Shown in pieces: positions 45,883 through 54,164 of a stretch of DNA of 64,000 bases (its first letter is position 1; the number at the start of each line of letters is the position of its first letter). The translations under genes were made by a program, and so were the position numbers. Location: NCBI GenBank assembly GCA_005793345.1, contig SXSU01000063.1:1-64000 (forward strand). The letters run 5' to 3'. The stretch comes from Bdellovibrionales bacterium (GTDB lineage Bacteria > Bdellovibrionota > Bdellovibrionia > Bdellovibrionales > Bdellovibrionaceae). The notes beneath the pieces were generated by a model, which had not been told where the DNA came from, did no database searches, and worked only from the letters and a program-made list of their open reading frames with translations.

Positions 45883-46136
45883 CTACTTTCAAGAGCGAGG
45901 ATTTCCCCTATTGAGTAAATGGGGGACGGGTATCCAATACCCTCGACAAAATTTTAAAGAATAAATAATTAAGACCATTTAGAATTGAGTGGGTATTTGT
46001 TTTTAAGTAAAAAACCATATTTGAAAGATACTTGTTCTGCAGTTTAGTGTGGTCTTAATTATTTATTCTTTAAACCGCATCCGCTATTTTGAGCCCCCAT
46101 TCACTCAATAGGGGAAATCCTCGCTCTTGAAAGTAG
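45883..46136. repeat. 254-bp element with nested inverted repeats
   Basis: The outer arms at 45883-45916 and 46103-46136 are exact 34-bp inverted copies starting CTACTTTCAAGAGCGAGG, and the match extends imperfectly inward through a G5/C5 tract. The inner arms at 45953-45977 and 46050-46074 are exact 25-bp inverted copies (TTTAAAGAATAAATAATTAA...). A small GGGTAT-CCA-ATACCC hairpin lies between the left arms. It contains no gene. It could be a MITE-like element or a structured RNA. The rest of the 552-bp gap (46137-46384) is AT-rich without other features. Confidence 0.85.
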
Positions 46137-46384
46137 AGGCTCCGAAAAAAATGTTGTTACATAGGGAAAATGTTCGGTTAATTACACAGAAATTTTGTCC
46201 ACATTCACTGTTTATCTGATCTTTAATTTTGTAAAACTTTGAGACACTTGTTTAAAAAATTGTAAATCTGAATCGATTTCCACATAATTAGCAAATTAAT
46301 ATGTTTAAAATTACATAGTTAAATTTTTAAAATTATTTATCTTGAGTATTTTTTTGGCGTATGAACTGCAATTAAAAGTGTCTT

Positions 46385-47455
46385 ATGAATAACTTAAATA
46401 AAATTATATATCGATTTAAACTTTTATTAATAATCCCTTTTTTTCTATTGCAAACATTATGCTACTCTTCGGAATCTGATCCATATACTTATTCTAGTAT
46501 TGAATTGAATGATGCATCTACTGAATTAAATAGGCAATTTAATAAGATACTTTTGGGTTTGATAACAAAAGTTAAATTGCAATCTAATGAAGCATCAAAT
46601 CCATTAAAATACGATAATTTTATGGAATACCAATTTATTGAATATTACAATTCGGATTTCAGACTAGAATTATGGAATTCAAATTTTGAGAATTGTATCA
46701 TTACAAATAACTGTCCAGACTGGAATCCAATCGAAAGAATAAATTTAAAAAATGGAGAATCAATTTTTGATCAAACTGATTATAATCCTTCAAAGAATAG
46801 AAGGTTAGCTCCAATTATTAATATGTGTGGAGTGAGAATTGGGACAGATAAACTAACACATATGTTGGAAGATGGATTTAGATTGTACAATTATTGGATG
46901 AATAAAAATGATAATCTTTCTTTATTTGATATTGTTAAAATAAGCGTTGCAGAAGAACATCATGGTATGGGGAGAAGTCTCACTGGAGTTATGAGTTGTG
47001 CAGATATTTATGCAAATTTAGCCGGTGTACAATTATTTAAAGACTTATTTTACTTTGGCAAGTATTTTATTTTTGATTCTAAAGGGATTAAGTTTATCAA
47101 TAATATAAATCTTTGTGAATATATAAATGTTAAATTTGATGAGAGAGTTTCAAAATCAGTTTATACAGATGAAAAAGCTGGAGAAATACTAGATTTAATT
47201 GAAAAAAATAAATATAGTTCTGAGCTCATTTCAAATGATAAAAAAAGTGAAATCTTATCTAGAGTAGCAAAAGGTATTGCTTCAGAAGGTCCAGAAATAG
47301 ACGATGCCAAGGGCATAGTTCTTTTTCAATCGATATTTCATCCCCTAGATGCTGGTAAACAAGCACAATATGCTCAAATTGAATTATTTAGTGTGGATGA
47401 ACGAAGAACTGTTTTTTTAGAAGATAGTAAAAAAAGTATGGACGAAAACATATAG
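46385..47455 (+). CDS. Secreted protein of unknown function
   Basis: 356 residues. Signal peptide residues 10-30 (ending CYSSE). The centre has two conserved-looking His/Asp motifs, GTDKLTHMLEDGFRLY and EEHHGMGRSLTGVMSCADIYANLAG, with a DK-x2-H pattern that recalls DUF2279/YfiM-type proteins; this is a guess. Cysteines in FENCIIT, NNCPDW and NMCGVR may form disulfides. The gene stands alone after the inverted-repeat element. Likely periplasmic. A metal or membrane role is possible from the His residues but unproven. Confidence 0.6.
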   Translation: MNNLNKIIYRFKLLLIIPFFLLQTLCYSSESDPYTYSSIELNDASTELNRQFNKILLGLITKVKLQSNEASNPLKYDNFMEYQFIEYYNSDFRLELWNSNFENCIITNNCPDWNPIERINLKNGESIFDQTDYNPSKNRRLAPIINMCGVRIGTDKLTHMLEDGFRLYNYWMNKNDNLSLFDIVKISVAEEHHGMGRSLTGVMSCADIYANLAGVQLFKDLFYFGKYFIFDSKGIKFINNINLCEYINVKFDERVSKSVYTDEKAGEILDLIEKNKYSSELISNDKKSEILSRVAKGIASEGPEIDDAKGIVLFQSIFHPLDAGKQAQYAQIELFSVDERRTVFLEDSKKSMDENI

Positions 47456-47499
47456 AATCTCTAGATATTTGTAGAATGTTAAAAGAAACAGAATAATAT

Positions 47500-47646
47500 T
47501 CTTTGGTTCAATTAGAAAAAAAACTTAAAGTAGATCCTTCTCGGATTAATGAAATAGTTAAATATAAAATTAATCATCATATAGTAGATAAACTCTTGGA
47601 GTATGATGAACGGCTGCGCCTTGAATTTGATGTCAAAGTTGCTTGA
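47500..47646 (+). pseudogene. Remnant of an HTH antitoxin-like gene
   Basis: An open frame of 48 codons without a good start reads LVQLEKKLKVDPSRINEIVKYKINHHIVDKLLEYDERLRLEFDVKVA. It aligns with the antitoxin at 48449-48865 at R-x2-EI-x2-YKIN-x3-VD-x-LL and with HigA-type HTH_37 domains in general. A stop (TAA) just upstream and lack of a ribosome site indicate that the 5' part is lost. It lies at the start of the toxin-antitoxin island. Confidence 0.6.
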
Positions 47647-47677
47647 ATTGGGGAGTTGTAAAGTTTAGTTTTCTAAA

Positions 47678-47776
47678 CTACTTCTTCAGTTGAATGAAAT
47701 TTAATTTTTTTAAATCTGAAAAAATAGATTTTTGATAAGATTTTGCAACTCGATTTTTTATAAACTCGGTAGCATA
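47678..47776 (-). pseudogene. 3' remnant of a minimal nucleotidyltransferase (mntA-like) gene
   Basis: The leftward frame NRVAKSYQKSIFSDLKKLNFI is identical to the C-terminus of the MntA protein encoded at 50092-50412, followed by QLKK and a stop. At DNA level, 47693-47751 and 50095-50153 agree at all 59 positions in the same orientation. The upstream part of the gene is missing or diverged. The left limit is the stop; the right limit is approximate. Confidence 0.75.
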
Positions 47777-48063
47777 ATTTATTCTTCTGACTTCTTCTTT
47801 TTATTTTTCCACTATTATAATTCTTATCTGTAGATTTTAAAAAAAGTCAATCAGTCGATATATGTCAAAGCGGAAGAAATTACTTGAACACCACAATTCA
47901 AATAGGAACTAAGTCTATATAAACAGCAACTATTTAATTTTAAAATGGTATCTTTAGATTTCTAAGTATGTGGATTTACGAAATTATGTAACAGAATAAT
48001 TAACTTGCAAAAAATTACAAAATTTCGTAAATTAATGTGGTATTTTTTACTATGGATGGTATA
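47777..48063. promoter_or_regulatory. Operator-like inverted repeat and promoter of the toxin-antitoxin pair
   Basis: ATTTACGAAATT (47974-47985) and AATTTCGTAAAT (48021-48032) are exact inverted copies 35 bp apart. TTGCAA (48005-48010), 17 bp, TAAATT (48028-48033) is a possible promoter overlapping the right copy, as expected for a self-repressing operon. Upstream from 47777 the DNA is AT-rich with no other feature seen. Confidence 0.5.
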
Positions 48064-48447
48064 ATGAAAAATAGTAAGACTGATTTTAATAGAGGTAGAA
48101 TTGAAAAAGTAAAATTAACAAAGTCAATTTATTTTAATGGCAACTCTATCTCTGAGGCCGTTATTGAAATTGATCATATTAACCATGGTTTGAATAAGAA
48201 GACTAGGTCATTGAATGTTAAAAAGAGGTCAAATTTTACGGTATCAGATATAGAAAAGTTTTTGATGTTGCTTGATGGCGAATATATTATTGCAAGAAAT
48301 CATAATGGGAGAAAATCACAGTTTGAGGTTCGAGTTGACTGCCCAATCAACGGTAAGTTTTATGGAAAAGAGTTTATTATGATTTTTGATACTAACTATG
48401 ATAGTCCAAAACAGATACATACGATAACACTTTATCCAGGGTGGTAG
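48064..48447 (+). CDS. Candidate toxin of a toxin-first toxin-antitoxin pair
   Basis: About 127 residues, basic, with Asn/His-rich helices (EIDHINHGLNKKTRSL) and a C-terminal beta part (EFIMIFDTNYDSPKQIHTITLYPGW). The last strand ItLYPGW is like that of BECR-fold (RelE/barnase/Colicin E5-like) ribonuclease toxins, but the family is not named. ATG 48064 is used; another ATG at 48052 is in frame. One base separates it from the HTH antitoxin gene, and the promoter has an inverted repeat, the normal HigBA-like plan. An RNase role is inferred only. Confidence 0.55.
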   Translation: MKNSKTDFNRGRIEKVKLTKSIYFNGNSISEAVIEIDHINHGLNKKTRSLNVKKRSNFTVSDIEKFLMLLDGEYIIARNHNGRKSQFEVRVDCPINGKFYGKEFIMIFDTNYDSPKQIHTITLYPGW

Positions 48448-48448
48448 A

Positions 48449-48865
48449 ATGAAATATTCAAATAAAGAAATTATTAAAAGAGTCGAGGATGCCAAACGGC
48501 ATAAGAAACAGCTGACACACCTGACTGATAAATCTAATCTTTCTACTGAAGATAAAATGAAGCTGGGTCTTTGTAAACGCTTTGTCAAGTATGTAAATTC
48601 TAAGGGACTTAAACTTAAGGATCTTGCAAATAGCACTGGTATTCCAATCCAAAGACTTTCTGAAATAACCAATTATAAAATTAATAAATATACTGTTGAT
48701 GAGCTTTTAAGAAAGCTTTCATTATTAGCAGAACTTGATGCGCCAACTAGAGAATATCTGAATTTTTTAGAAGAAGTTGCAGACTTGCCAACACTAAAAG
48801 TCGCAGAAACAAAAAGGTTATCAAAAGATATCCGAGAAGCTGCTATTCATTACTCAACTCCGTGA
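48449..48865 (+). CDS. HTH antitoxin (HigA/XRE-like)
   Basis: 138 residues. A charged helical N-terminus (1-45) is followed by an XRE-type helix-turn-helix at about 48-95: KGLKLKDLANSTGIPIQRLSEITNYKINKYTVDELLRKL, then a helical tail. It lies one base after the toxin candidate and has its own ribosome site (GGGTGG). DNA-binding to the inverted repeat upstream of the pair is the expected role. A related fragment lies at 47500-47646. Confidence 0.68.
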   Translation: MKYSNKEIIKRVEDAKRHKKQLTHLTDKSNLSTEDKMKLGLCKRFVKYVNSKGLKLKDLANSTGIPIQRLSEITNYKINKYTVDELLRKLSLLAELDAPTREYLNFLEEVADLPTLKVAETKRLSKDIREAAIHYSTP

Positions 48866-48904
48866 GTAAATCCTCCACTTTTTCTTTGATTTATCAAAAT
48901 CCAC

Positions 48905-48949
48905 CATCAGCTTTTTAGGGTGGGAAATACCCAACATTTAAAGCTGATG
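48905..48949. terminator. Bidirectional terminator-like hairpin
   Basis: CATCAGCTTT pairs with AAAGCTGATG, with an inner GGGT/ACCC helix. It lies between the rightward antitoxin gene (ends 48865) and the leftward lipoprotein protease gene (ends 48963), as expected for a shared terminator. T/A runs inside the arms are short. Confidence 0.55.
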
Positions 48950-48962
48950 CGCTCGGGAAAAA

Positions 48963-50045
48963 TTATATTTCACACCAATTTTTAACTTGAGTAAATAAGA
49001 ACCCCTTTTCTTGAAAAGCAGATTTTTTCCATTGGGGTTGTATTTGATCGAGTAGTAATGTTAAACCAAACCCTGAATTGTAATAGTATGGATTTTCAGT
49101 CGAGATATCTTGAATAGATTCATAATAATAATTTAGATTTCGATTTGCATATTTTTTAAATGATTTAAAATTGTATAATGAATAATTATTTTTTTGTTCT
49201 TCAGAAGATAAAAATCTACCTGCCGCTAAGGACATGATTTCCTCAACGTATCTTGCTGTTCCTTCTGAAATTTCATAAAATTGTTCTGAGGCCACGGAGT
49301 TTTCTGGCATTTCTTTATACCTTTTTAATTTCAATGGTATAAGTTTTTTACAAATAAGTTTCCTTTTAAAAATTGGATTTTCAGTTTTTAATGCTAGAGT
49401 AATAATTTTTAATTCAGCTTTTATTTTTTTGAGGAATTTTTCTGATTGGACAAATGTTTTTATATTTGAATAATTAGTGAAATTATCTTTTATTAGTTCA
49501 GGATTATACAAGGAATCTTGGTAATTATGAAATACTTCGTGCCAAAAAATTGCAATCCAATCATCGACATCCCAATTCATATTTTTAAAATGAAATCGCT
49601 CTATTGAATCTATAAAAAAGACAGAATATTTAAAATGTTCTTGTGTTTGTAAACTTGAAAAAGCATTTGCAAGATAAGCTTCATCAATTTCTTTTTGAGG
49701 AAAATTAGTTCCATCAGGTGCATACCAATTGGAGGTTGAATAAACTTTTTGACTCCACATAGGCCCTCTAGTGTTTATAATTTGATATTCTGCAGGCGTA
49801 GTTGTTGAAGATGTAAGTAAAAACTGTGCATCATTAGTGAAATAAACTACTGAAGTTGTAAATTCAGAAAAATCGCCCCAAACTTCTTTTCCCACAATTT
49901 TTTGTAATGTAACAGCTAGATCTAAAACAGCAATGTCATTTGTTGATAGTGATTTTTGTAAATTATTGGTATGCTTCTTTTTTAATGTAGAACAAGATAG
50001 AAAACTAAGAAATAAAAAAACATAAAAAAATAAATTAATTTGCAT
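48963..50045 (-). CDS. Lipoprotein with HExxH metalloprotease motif
   Basis: 360 residues. Lipobox LSCS with Cys18. The zinc motif HEVFH is at 169-173 and EGTARYVEEI with Glu261 is the probable third ligand, a gluzincin-like spacing of about 88 residues. The rest is mainly helical. Substrate unknown; likely anchored to a membrane on the periplasmic side or at the surface. Its sequence is unlike the other zinc protease of this window (9434-10882) beyond the motif. It is next to, but transcribed independently of, the toxin-antitoxin genes. Confidence 0.72.
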   Translation of the reverse strand: MQINLFFYVFLFLSFLSCSTLKKKHTNNLQKSLSTNDIAVLDLAVTLQKIVGKEVWGDFSEFTTSVVYFTNDAQFLLTSSTTTPAEYQIINTRGPMWSQKVYSTSNWYAPDGTNFPQKEIDEAYLANAFSSLQTQEHFKYSVFFIDSIERFHFKNMNWDVDDWIAIFWHEVFHNYQDSLYNPELIKDNFTNYSNIKTFVQSEKFLKKIKAELKIITLALKTENPIFKRKLICKKLIPLKLKRYKEMPENSVASEQFYEISEGTARYVEEIMSLAAGRFLSSEEQKNNYSLYNFKSFKKYANRNLNYYYESIQDISTENPYYYNSGFGLTLLLDQIQPQWKKSAFQEKGFLFTQVKNWCEI

Positions 50046-50091
50046 GATTTTATATACTAAAAATTTTATTTTCAGTATACAGTTTTTTTGA

Positions 50092-50412
50092 TTAAATGAA
50101 ATTTAATTTTTTTAAATCTGAAAAAATAGATTTTTGATAAGATTTTGCAACTCTATTTTTATTTACCAAGTCGACTTTAAATGGCAAATCTGAATTTTCA
50201 AGATTTTCTTTAATTTGAGATATAAAGTTGTCATCAATTGGATTTTCAGGGTTTTCAATATATAATATATCTAGATCTGAGAATGGGTGGTGTGTACCTC
50301 TAGCACGTGAGCCAAATACAAAAACCTCAGCATTCTTAGAAGAAAAAGGCTTTATAATCATTTCAGAAATTATTTTTTGTTGTTGGATATTAAGTCCAAA
50401 ATTTATTTTCAT
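50092..50412 (-). CDS. mntA: Minimal nucleotidyltransferase antitoxin MntA
   Basis: 106 residues. GSRARGTHHPFSDLDIL carries the G-S-x10-D-x-D motif of minimal nucleotidyltransferases, with a second acidic strand VDLVN. In type VII toxin-antitoxin systems MntA adenylylates the HEPN toxin HepT. It overlaps hepT by four bases and is downstream of it. The C-terminal 59 bp are duplicated exactly at 47693-47751. ATG with a poor SD, as expected for a coupled gene. Confidence 0.88.
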   Translation of the reverse strand: MKINFGLNIQQQKIISEMIIKPFSSKNAEVFVFGSRARGTHHPFSDLDILYIENPENPIDDNFISQIKENLENSDLPFKVDLVNKNRVAKSYQKSIFSDLKKLNFI

Positions 50413-50798
50413 ATAACATTTTCAAGTTGAATAATAAGTTTTATAGCTTCTGGAAAAAATAACTGTATTTTATCAAATACTTTTACAGCCACTTCCTCAT
50501 CGTAGGAATGAGAAGTTTCGTTTCGGGCTTCAATAAATGTAAACCACAATTCAGGGTTATTTATTAAGTTTGATCGTGCCATTTCACGGATAGCAGGTTT
50601 GGCTGCAACAGTTGAAGATCCTAAGGATTTCATGGAAATTTTCCAAGACATTTCAATACAATACTCAAATCTTTGAATGCATGCATCCCGAAATGCATTT
50701 TTCACAAGTAAATCGGTTGGATTTGAATTGTTATATAAGTCAATAGCAACTTTTAAAGTTTCTACTGCTTTTTTAAGTTCATCAAGGGAAATTGTCAT
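50409..50798 (-). CDS. hepT: HEPN toxin HepT (HI0074-type)
   Basis: 129 residues, all-helical. The HEPN RNase motif R-x4-H is ARNETSHSYDE in the C-terminal half. The YNNSNPTDLLVKNAFRDACIQRFEYCIEMSWK segment is typical of the HI0074 nucleotidyltransferase-partner family. Forms a type VII pair with MntA. Ribosome site is GAGGG. The next operon on this strand is vapBC, 168 bp upstream. Confidence 0.88.
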   Translation of the reverse strand: MTISLDELKKAVETLKVAIDLYNNSNPTDLLVKNAFRDACIQRFEYCIEMSWKISMKSLGSSTVAAKPAIREMARSNLINNPELWFTFIEARNETSHSYDEEVAVKVFDKIQLFFPEAIKLIIQLENVI

Positions 50799-50965
50799 TT
50801 TTTACCCTCATCGTTAATTTATTGATATAGACCTTATAATCATATTGAAGTTTCATTTATAAAAGTCAAATGTAATTTATTGGTTAATGTCTTCAGATAT
50901 AAGATCAAAATAAAATTCAAATATTTTCTTGAGACAACTTCGATTAAAGCAGTGAGTGCTTACGT

Positions 50966-51340
50966 TTAAGTCCATGAACAGTTCATTTGTCTTGCAAGTA
51001 GCAATAGATTTTTATCCATCGTCCATAATTTGACTTTATTTTTAATTGTACTGTAAAGGAGATGACTATCAATGAAACCAATTTTTTTTCCATATAATTT
51101 TTGAGAATTTATAAATTCATAAATTAATGAGTTAGTCTCAAAGTTTAAACATTCTAATTGATTTAAGAGTTCAATTACTTTTTGTCTTTCTGAAGGATTA
51201 TTATAAACACCTAAGTGCAATTCGCCTAAAATGAGAGGATGAGAAACAATTTCTTCATTGTGAAGAATTTTGATGATAGATTCCTGCTTAGTTTTAAAGT
51301 GCTGAATCCAAATATTAGTATCAATTAAAATTCTTGCCAT
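50966..51340 (-). CDS. vapC: PIN-domain toxin VapC
   Basis: 124 residues. PIN-domain acidic residues: Asp7 in LIDTN, Glu in GELHLG, Asp in GFIDSHLL, Asp in TMDKN. These bind Mg for endoribonuclease activity, usually on initiator tRNA or rRNA. Two bases after vapB, so they are co-translated. The C-terminus is complete. Typical length and order for vapBC. Confidence 0.93.
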   Translation of the reverse strand: MARILIDTNIWIQHFKTKQESIIKILHNEEIVSHPLILGELHLGVYNNPSERQKVIELLNQLECLNFETNSLIYEFINSQKLYGKKIGFIDSHLLYSTIKNKVKLWTMDKNLLLLARQMNCSWT

Positions 51341-51342
51341 TC

Positions 51343-51525
51343 TTAATCCCTTTTAATTGATTTTATTTTTTTTTGTGTTCCTGCAAAATTTGCCAATTCG
51401 GATTGAGCTGCCCGTGCAATTAAAAGCTCTAGAGCTTTATGAATCAATGAAGTTTTCTGTTTGATTTTTGTCATTGATTGTGCTTTTTTAATTAATTTTT
51501 CATCTAAGTTCAAAGTAGTTCGCAT
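51343..51525 (-). CDS. vapB: VapB-type ribbon-helix-helix antitoxin
   Basis: 60 residues. The N-terminal MRTTLNLDEKLIKKAQSM strand-helix and the second helix (TSLIHKALELLIAR) fit a ribbon-helix-helix domain; the basic tail (GTQKKIKSIKRD) probably contacts VapC. Good SD (AAGGATATG region). Direct repeats upstream are a likely operator. Confidence 0.85.
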   Translation of the reverse strand: MRTTLNLDEKLIKKAQSMTKIKQKTSLIHKALELLIARAAQSELANFAGTQKKIKSIKRD

Positions 51526-51555
51526 ATATCATATCCTTTTTTATCAAGGTCTTAA

Positions 51556-51587
51556 TATGCATCATAGGACAATTTTGTATGCATCAT
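51556..51587. promoter_or_regulatory. Direct-repeat operator for vapBC
   Basis: TATGCATCAT occurs at 51556-51565 and 51578-51587, 22 bp apart (two helical turns), 30 bp upstream of vapB. Ribbon-helix-helix antitoxins usually bind such pairs. The remaining 190 bp to the GNAT gene are AT-rich with no gene seen. Confidence 0.5.
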
Positions 51588-51777
51588 CAATATAATTATT
51601 AAATATACTATTTTAGATTTTGTTCCTCGATGCAAGTCCAGTGCTTCTGGGGTTTAATCCGAGCAATTGCAGAAATCATTATAAGATTATATTTATGATT
51701 TTTGAAAATGTAATTATAGAATTATATAAAAAGATTGTACTCATAAGTAAATAAAATTAACTTTATATATTTACATT

Positions 51778-52266
51778 ATGGAATTTGAAATTAGAAGAGC
51801 TCAGCATTTCGATGCTGCTAAAATTATAGAATCGCACCGACGTTCAATCCGAGAGGTGTGCTCAAAGGACTATAACCAACAACAAATTGCTGTATGGTCT
51901 GGTCGCAATTTTCGTGATGAAGTTTGGCAACAAACAATGGATACCGATTTTGTTTGGGTAATTTCAAATTCGCGAAATGATATTTATGGATTTGGTCATC
52001 TAAAGATAAAATTGGATAAACAAGCTGTTGTTGCAGGGCTGTATTTTATACCTGAAGTAATGGGTAAAGGTTTCGGAAAAAAACTTATTGAATTAATTAT
52101 TTTAGAATGCAGGCAGCAAGGTGTGAAAAATGTTACTTTGTCCTCTACGATAACTGCAAAGTCATTTTACGAAAAAATGGGTTTTCAATGTCTAGGGGAT
52201 TTATCGTCAGTTGAAATTGGTGGAGAAAAAATAGATTGTTACGAAATGAAAATTACGTTGAGTTAA
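51778..52266 (+). CDS. GNAT-family N-acetyltransferase
   Basis: 162 residues. Acetyl-CoA binding motif A is IPEVMGKGFGKKLIELIILEC, followed by VKNVTLSSTITAKSFYEKMGFQ. Substrate unknown. No signal. There is no good ribosome site; ATG 51778 follows an AT-rich leader. It lies between the toxin-antitoxin genes and the second ATPase gene. Confidence 0.88.
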   Translation: MEFEIRRAQHFDAAKIIESHRRSIREVCSKDYNQQQIAVWSGRNFRDEVWQQTMDTDFVWVISNSRNDIYGFGHLKIKLDKQAVVAGLYFIPEVMGKGFGKKLIELIILECRQQGVKNVTLSSTITAKSFYEKMGFQCLGDLSSVEIGGEKIDCYEMKITLS

Positions 52267-52311
52267 TGGATTTATTTTTATTACTTTTCTTATCCTGGCT
52301 TAAGGTATTAA

Positions 52312-52406
52312 AATCCTCTGCAAACTAACAAATTTCATTTTACAGAGTAAAAATACTATGCTTAAAATTACTCTGTAAAACGACAAAACTCATTTTGCAG
52401 AGGATT
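52312..52406. repeat. Nested palindrome array before the second ATPase gene
   Basis: Four CTCTG[CT]AAA-type boxes: AATCCTCTGCAAA (52312-52324), TTTTACAGAGTAA (52338-52350), TTACTCTGTAAAA (52368-52380) and TTTTGCAGAGGATT (52393-52406). Box centres are 26, 30 and 26 bp apart, fully symmetric. The last box contains the ribosome site GCAGAGGA of the gene at 52412, so RNA pairing of the outer boxes could block translation, or DNA binding could block transcription. Confidence 0.88.
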
Positions 52407-52411
52407 ATTGA

Positions 52412-53857
52412 ATGGCACAGTTTGTGGGTAGAGCTTCAGAACTTTCTCGATTTAAAGATTTATTAGATAAAAAAAATGCATCTCTTGTAACTATACAGGG
52501 ACGACGACGAATTGGTAAAAGTACACTAGTCAGACATTTTTGCAAAAAAGAAAAACTTTTATTTTTTGAGTTTCAAGGTCTTCCTCCTACTAAAAAAATT
52601 ACCAATAAAGATCAATTGGATGAATTTTCTAAATCGCTGGCAAAATATTTGTCTATTGAGAAGGTAGAGTTAAAAAACTGGACACAGGGGTTTGAGCAAC
52701 TTAATACTTTATATTTAAAAAACTCCAAAGGAGTTAAAAAAATTGTAATATTAATTGATGAGATCTCATGGATGGGTGCAAAAGATTCAAATTTTGCGGG
52801 TTACTTTAAAGATGTATGGGATCGAGTACTAAATAGCTTAGATAAACTCATAGTTATATTGTGCGGATCAGTTTCCAGTTGGATTGAAAAAAATATTCTT
52901 CAAAATACAGGTTATGTTGGGCGAGTTTCAAAAGAGTTTAAATTAAGTGAACTTTCAATTTCAGAAAGTGTGCAAATGCTACAAAGTTATAATAAAAAAT
53001 TTTCTAATAGGGAATTTGCTCAAATTTTATCGATAACAGGTGGTGTTCCAAAATATATTGAAGAATTCTCTCCCTATAAAACTATTGCACAAGGAATTAG
53101 AGAAATTTGTTTTCTGCCTAGCGGTTTTTTATTTAGTGAATTAGAAAAAATTTTTTCTGAAATTTTTGGAAAAAAAAATACCATATATCTTACGGTATTG
53201 TATGAACTTAATAATGGGCCATTGGCACCGGTTACGCTTGCTGAAAAAGTAGGTCATCCATTAAATGGAGATTGGAACGAAATTATTTTTAATTTAGAGT
53301 TAGCAGGGTTTATTAAAAGAGACTACTCTTGGAATTTGGTAAGTAACAAGACTTCAAAAATAAATCGATTACGAATAAGTGATAATTATTCAAAATTCTA
53401 TTTTAAATATATACAACCACGTAAGGAAAAGCTGATCAAGTTACCATTAAAAACCACAGGCTCTCTTGATTTTCTAAATTGGGATAGTGTATTTGGCTAT
53501 CAATTTGAAAATTTAATTCTCAATAATTTATCAAATTTAATTGTACTATTAAAAATCCAGCAAGATGAAGTTGTTCAATTAGGTCCATATTACCAATCAT
53601 CAACTAAAAGAAAAGAAGGCTTACAAATTGATTGTCTGATTCATTGTAAAAAGGGCTTATTATATATTTGTGAATTTAAAACAAGTGAACATATAGGATT
53701 AAACGTTGTTAACGAAGTTCAACGTAAAACTGAAAAACTTAATCTTCCCCGTGGTTTTTCAACTCGACATGTGCTGGTTTATCTCGGAACACTTTCTGAA
53801 GAGCTTATTCAGAATGAGTATTTTGATCATCTGATTTCATTTGAAGACTTTTGTTGA
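52412..53857 (+). CDS. MNS-type ATPase (COG1672/DUF234 group)
   Basis: 481 residues. P-loop GRRRIGKST at about 30, Walker B IVILIDEISWMG, a sensor-like VILCGSVSSW, a winged-helix region near 260-310, and a C-terminal restriction-like part (FENLIL...KEGLQIDCLI...CEFKTS) with an E-x-K pair that could form a PD-(D/E)XK-type site. Same broad family as 19396-20685 but only distantly alike. Start directly behind the symmetric array. Function unknown; these genes are often sporadic and mobile-like. Confidence 0.85.
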   Translation: MAQFVGRASELSRFKDLLDKKNASLVTIQGRRRIGKSTLVRHFCKKEKLLFFEFQGLPPTKKITNKDQLDEFSKSLAKYLSIEKVELKNWTQGFEQLNTLYLKNSKGVKKIVILIDEISWMGAKDSNFAGYFKDVWDRVLNSLDKLIVILCGSVSSWIEKNILQNTGYVGRVSKEFKLSELSISESVQMLQSYNKKFSNREFAQILSITGGVPKYIEEFSPYKTIAQGIREICFLPSGFLFSELEKIFSEIFGKKNTIYLTVLYELNNGPLAPVTLAEKVGHPLNGDWNEIIFNLELAGFIKRDYSWNLVSNKTSKINRLRISDNYSKFYFKYIQPRKEKLIKLPLKTTGSLDFLNWDSVFGYQFENLILNNLSNLIVLLKIQQDEVVQLGPYYQSSTKRKEGLQIDCLIHCKKGLLYICEFKTSEHIGLNVVNEVQRKTEKLNLPRGFSTRHVLVYLGTLSEELIQNEYFDHLISFEDFC

Positions 53858-54164
53858 TATATCATAGTCCGCCTCAAATAAGGCTTCAATAATCGTCTCT
53901 GTAAGACCAGAAATTGATACATCAGTGCCTGTTTTAAACTTTAATATCAAGAATAAAGTCAGTAAATATTTTTTTCATATTTTATTTGAAAAATAGAAAC
54001 AAGTGTATTCAAAAAGGTACACTCACTTATTTGCAAGGGAATTAAATTTAATAATTATTTTAAGGTGTTATGAAAATTTTTGTAATTCGATCTAATTGGC
54101 ATTTTTCTTGCGAATTGGTTAGAAAATGAAGTATACCAATAACCACTTTAAAAATGAGGAAATA

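Noticed and set aside
45883-46136. Intrinsic terminator of the der operon
   Set aside because: Arms are much longer than usual and no T-run follows on either strand, so it is reported as an inverted-repeat element instead.
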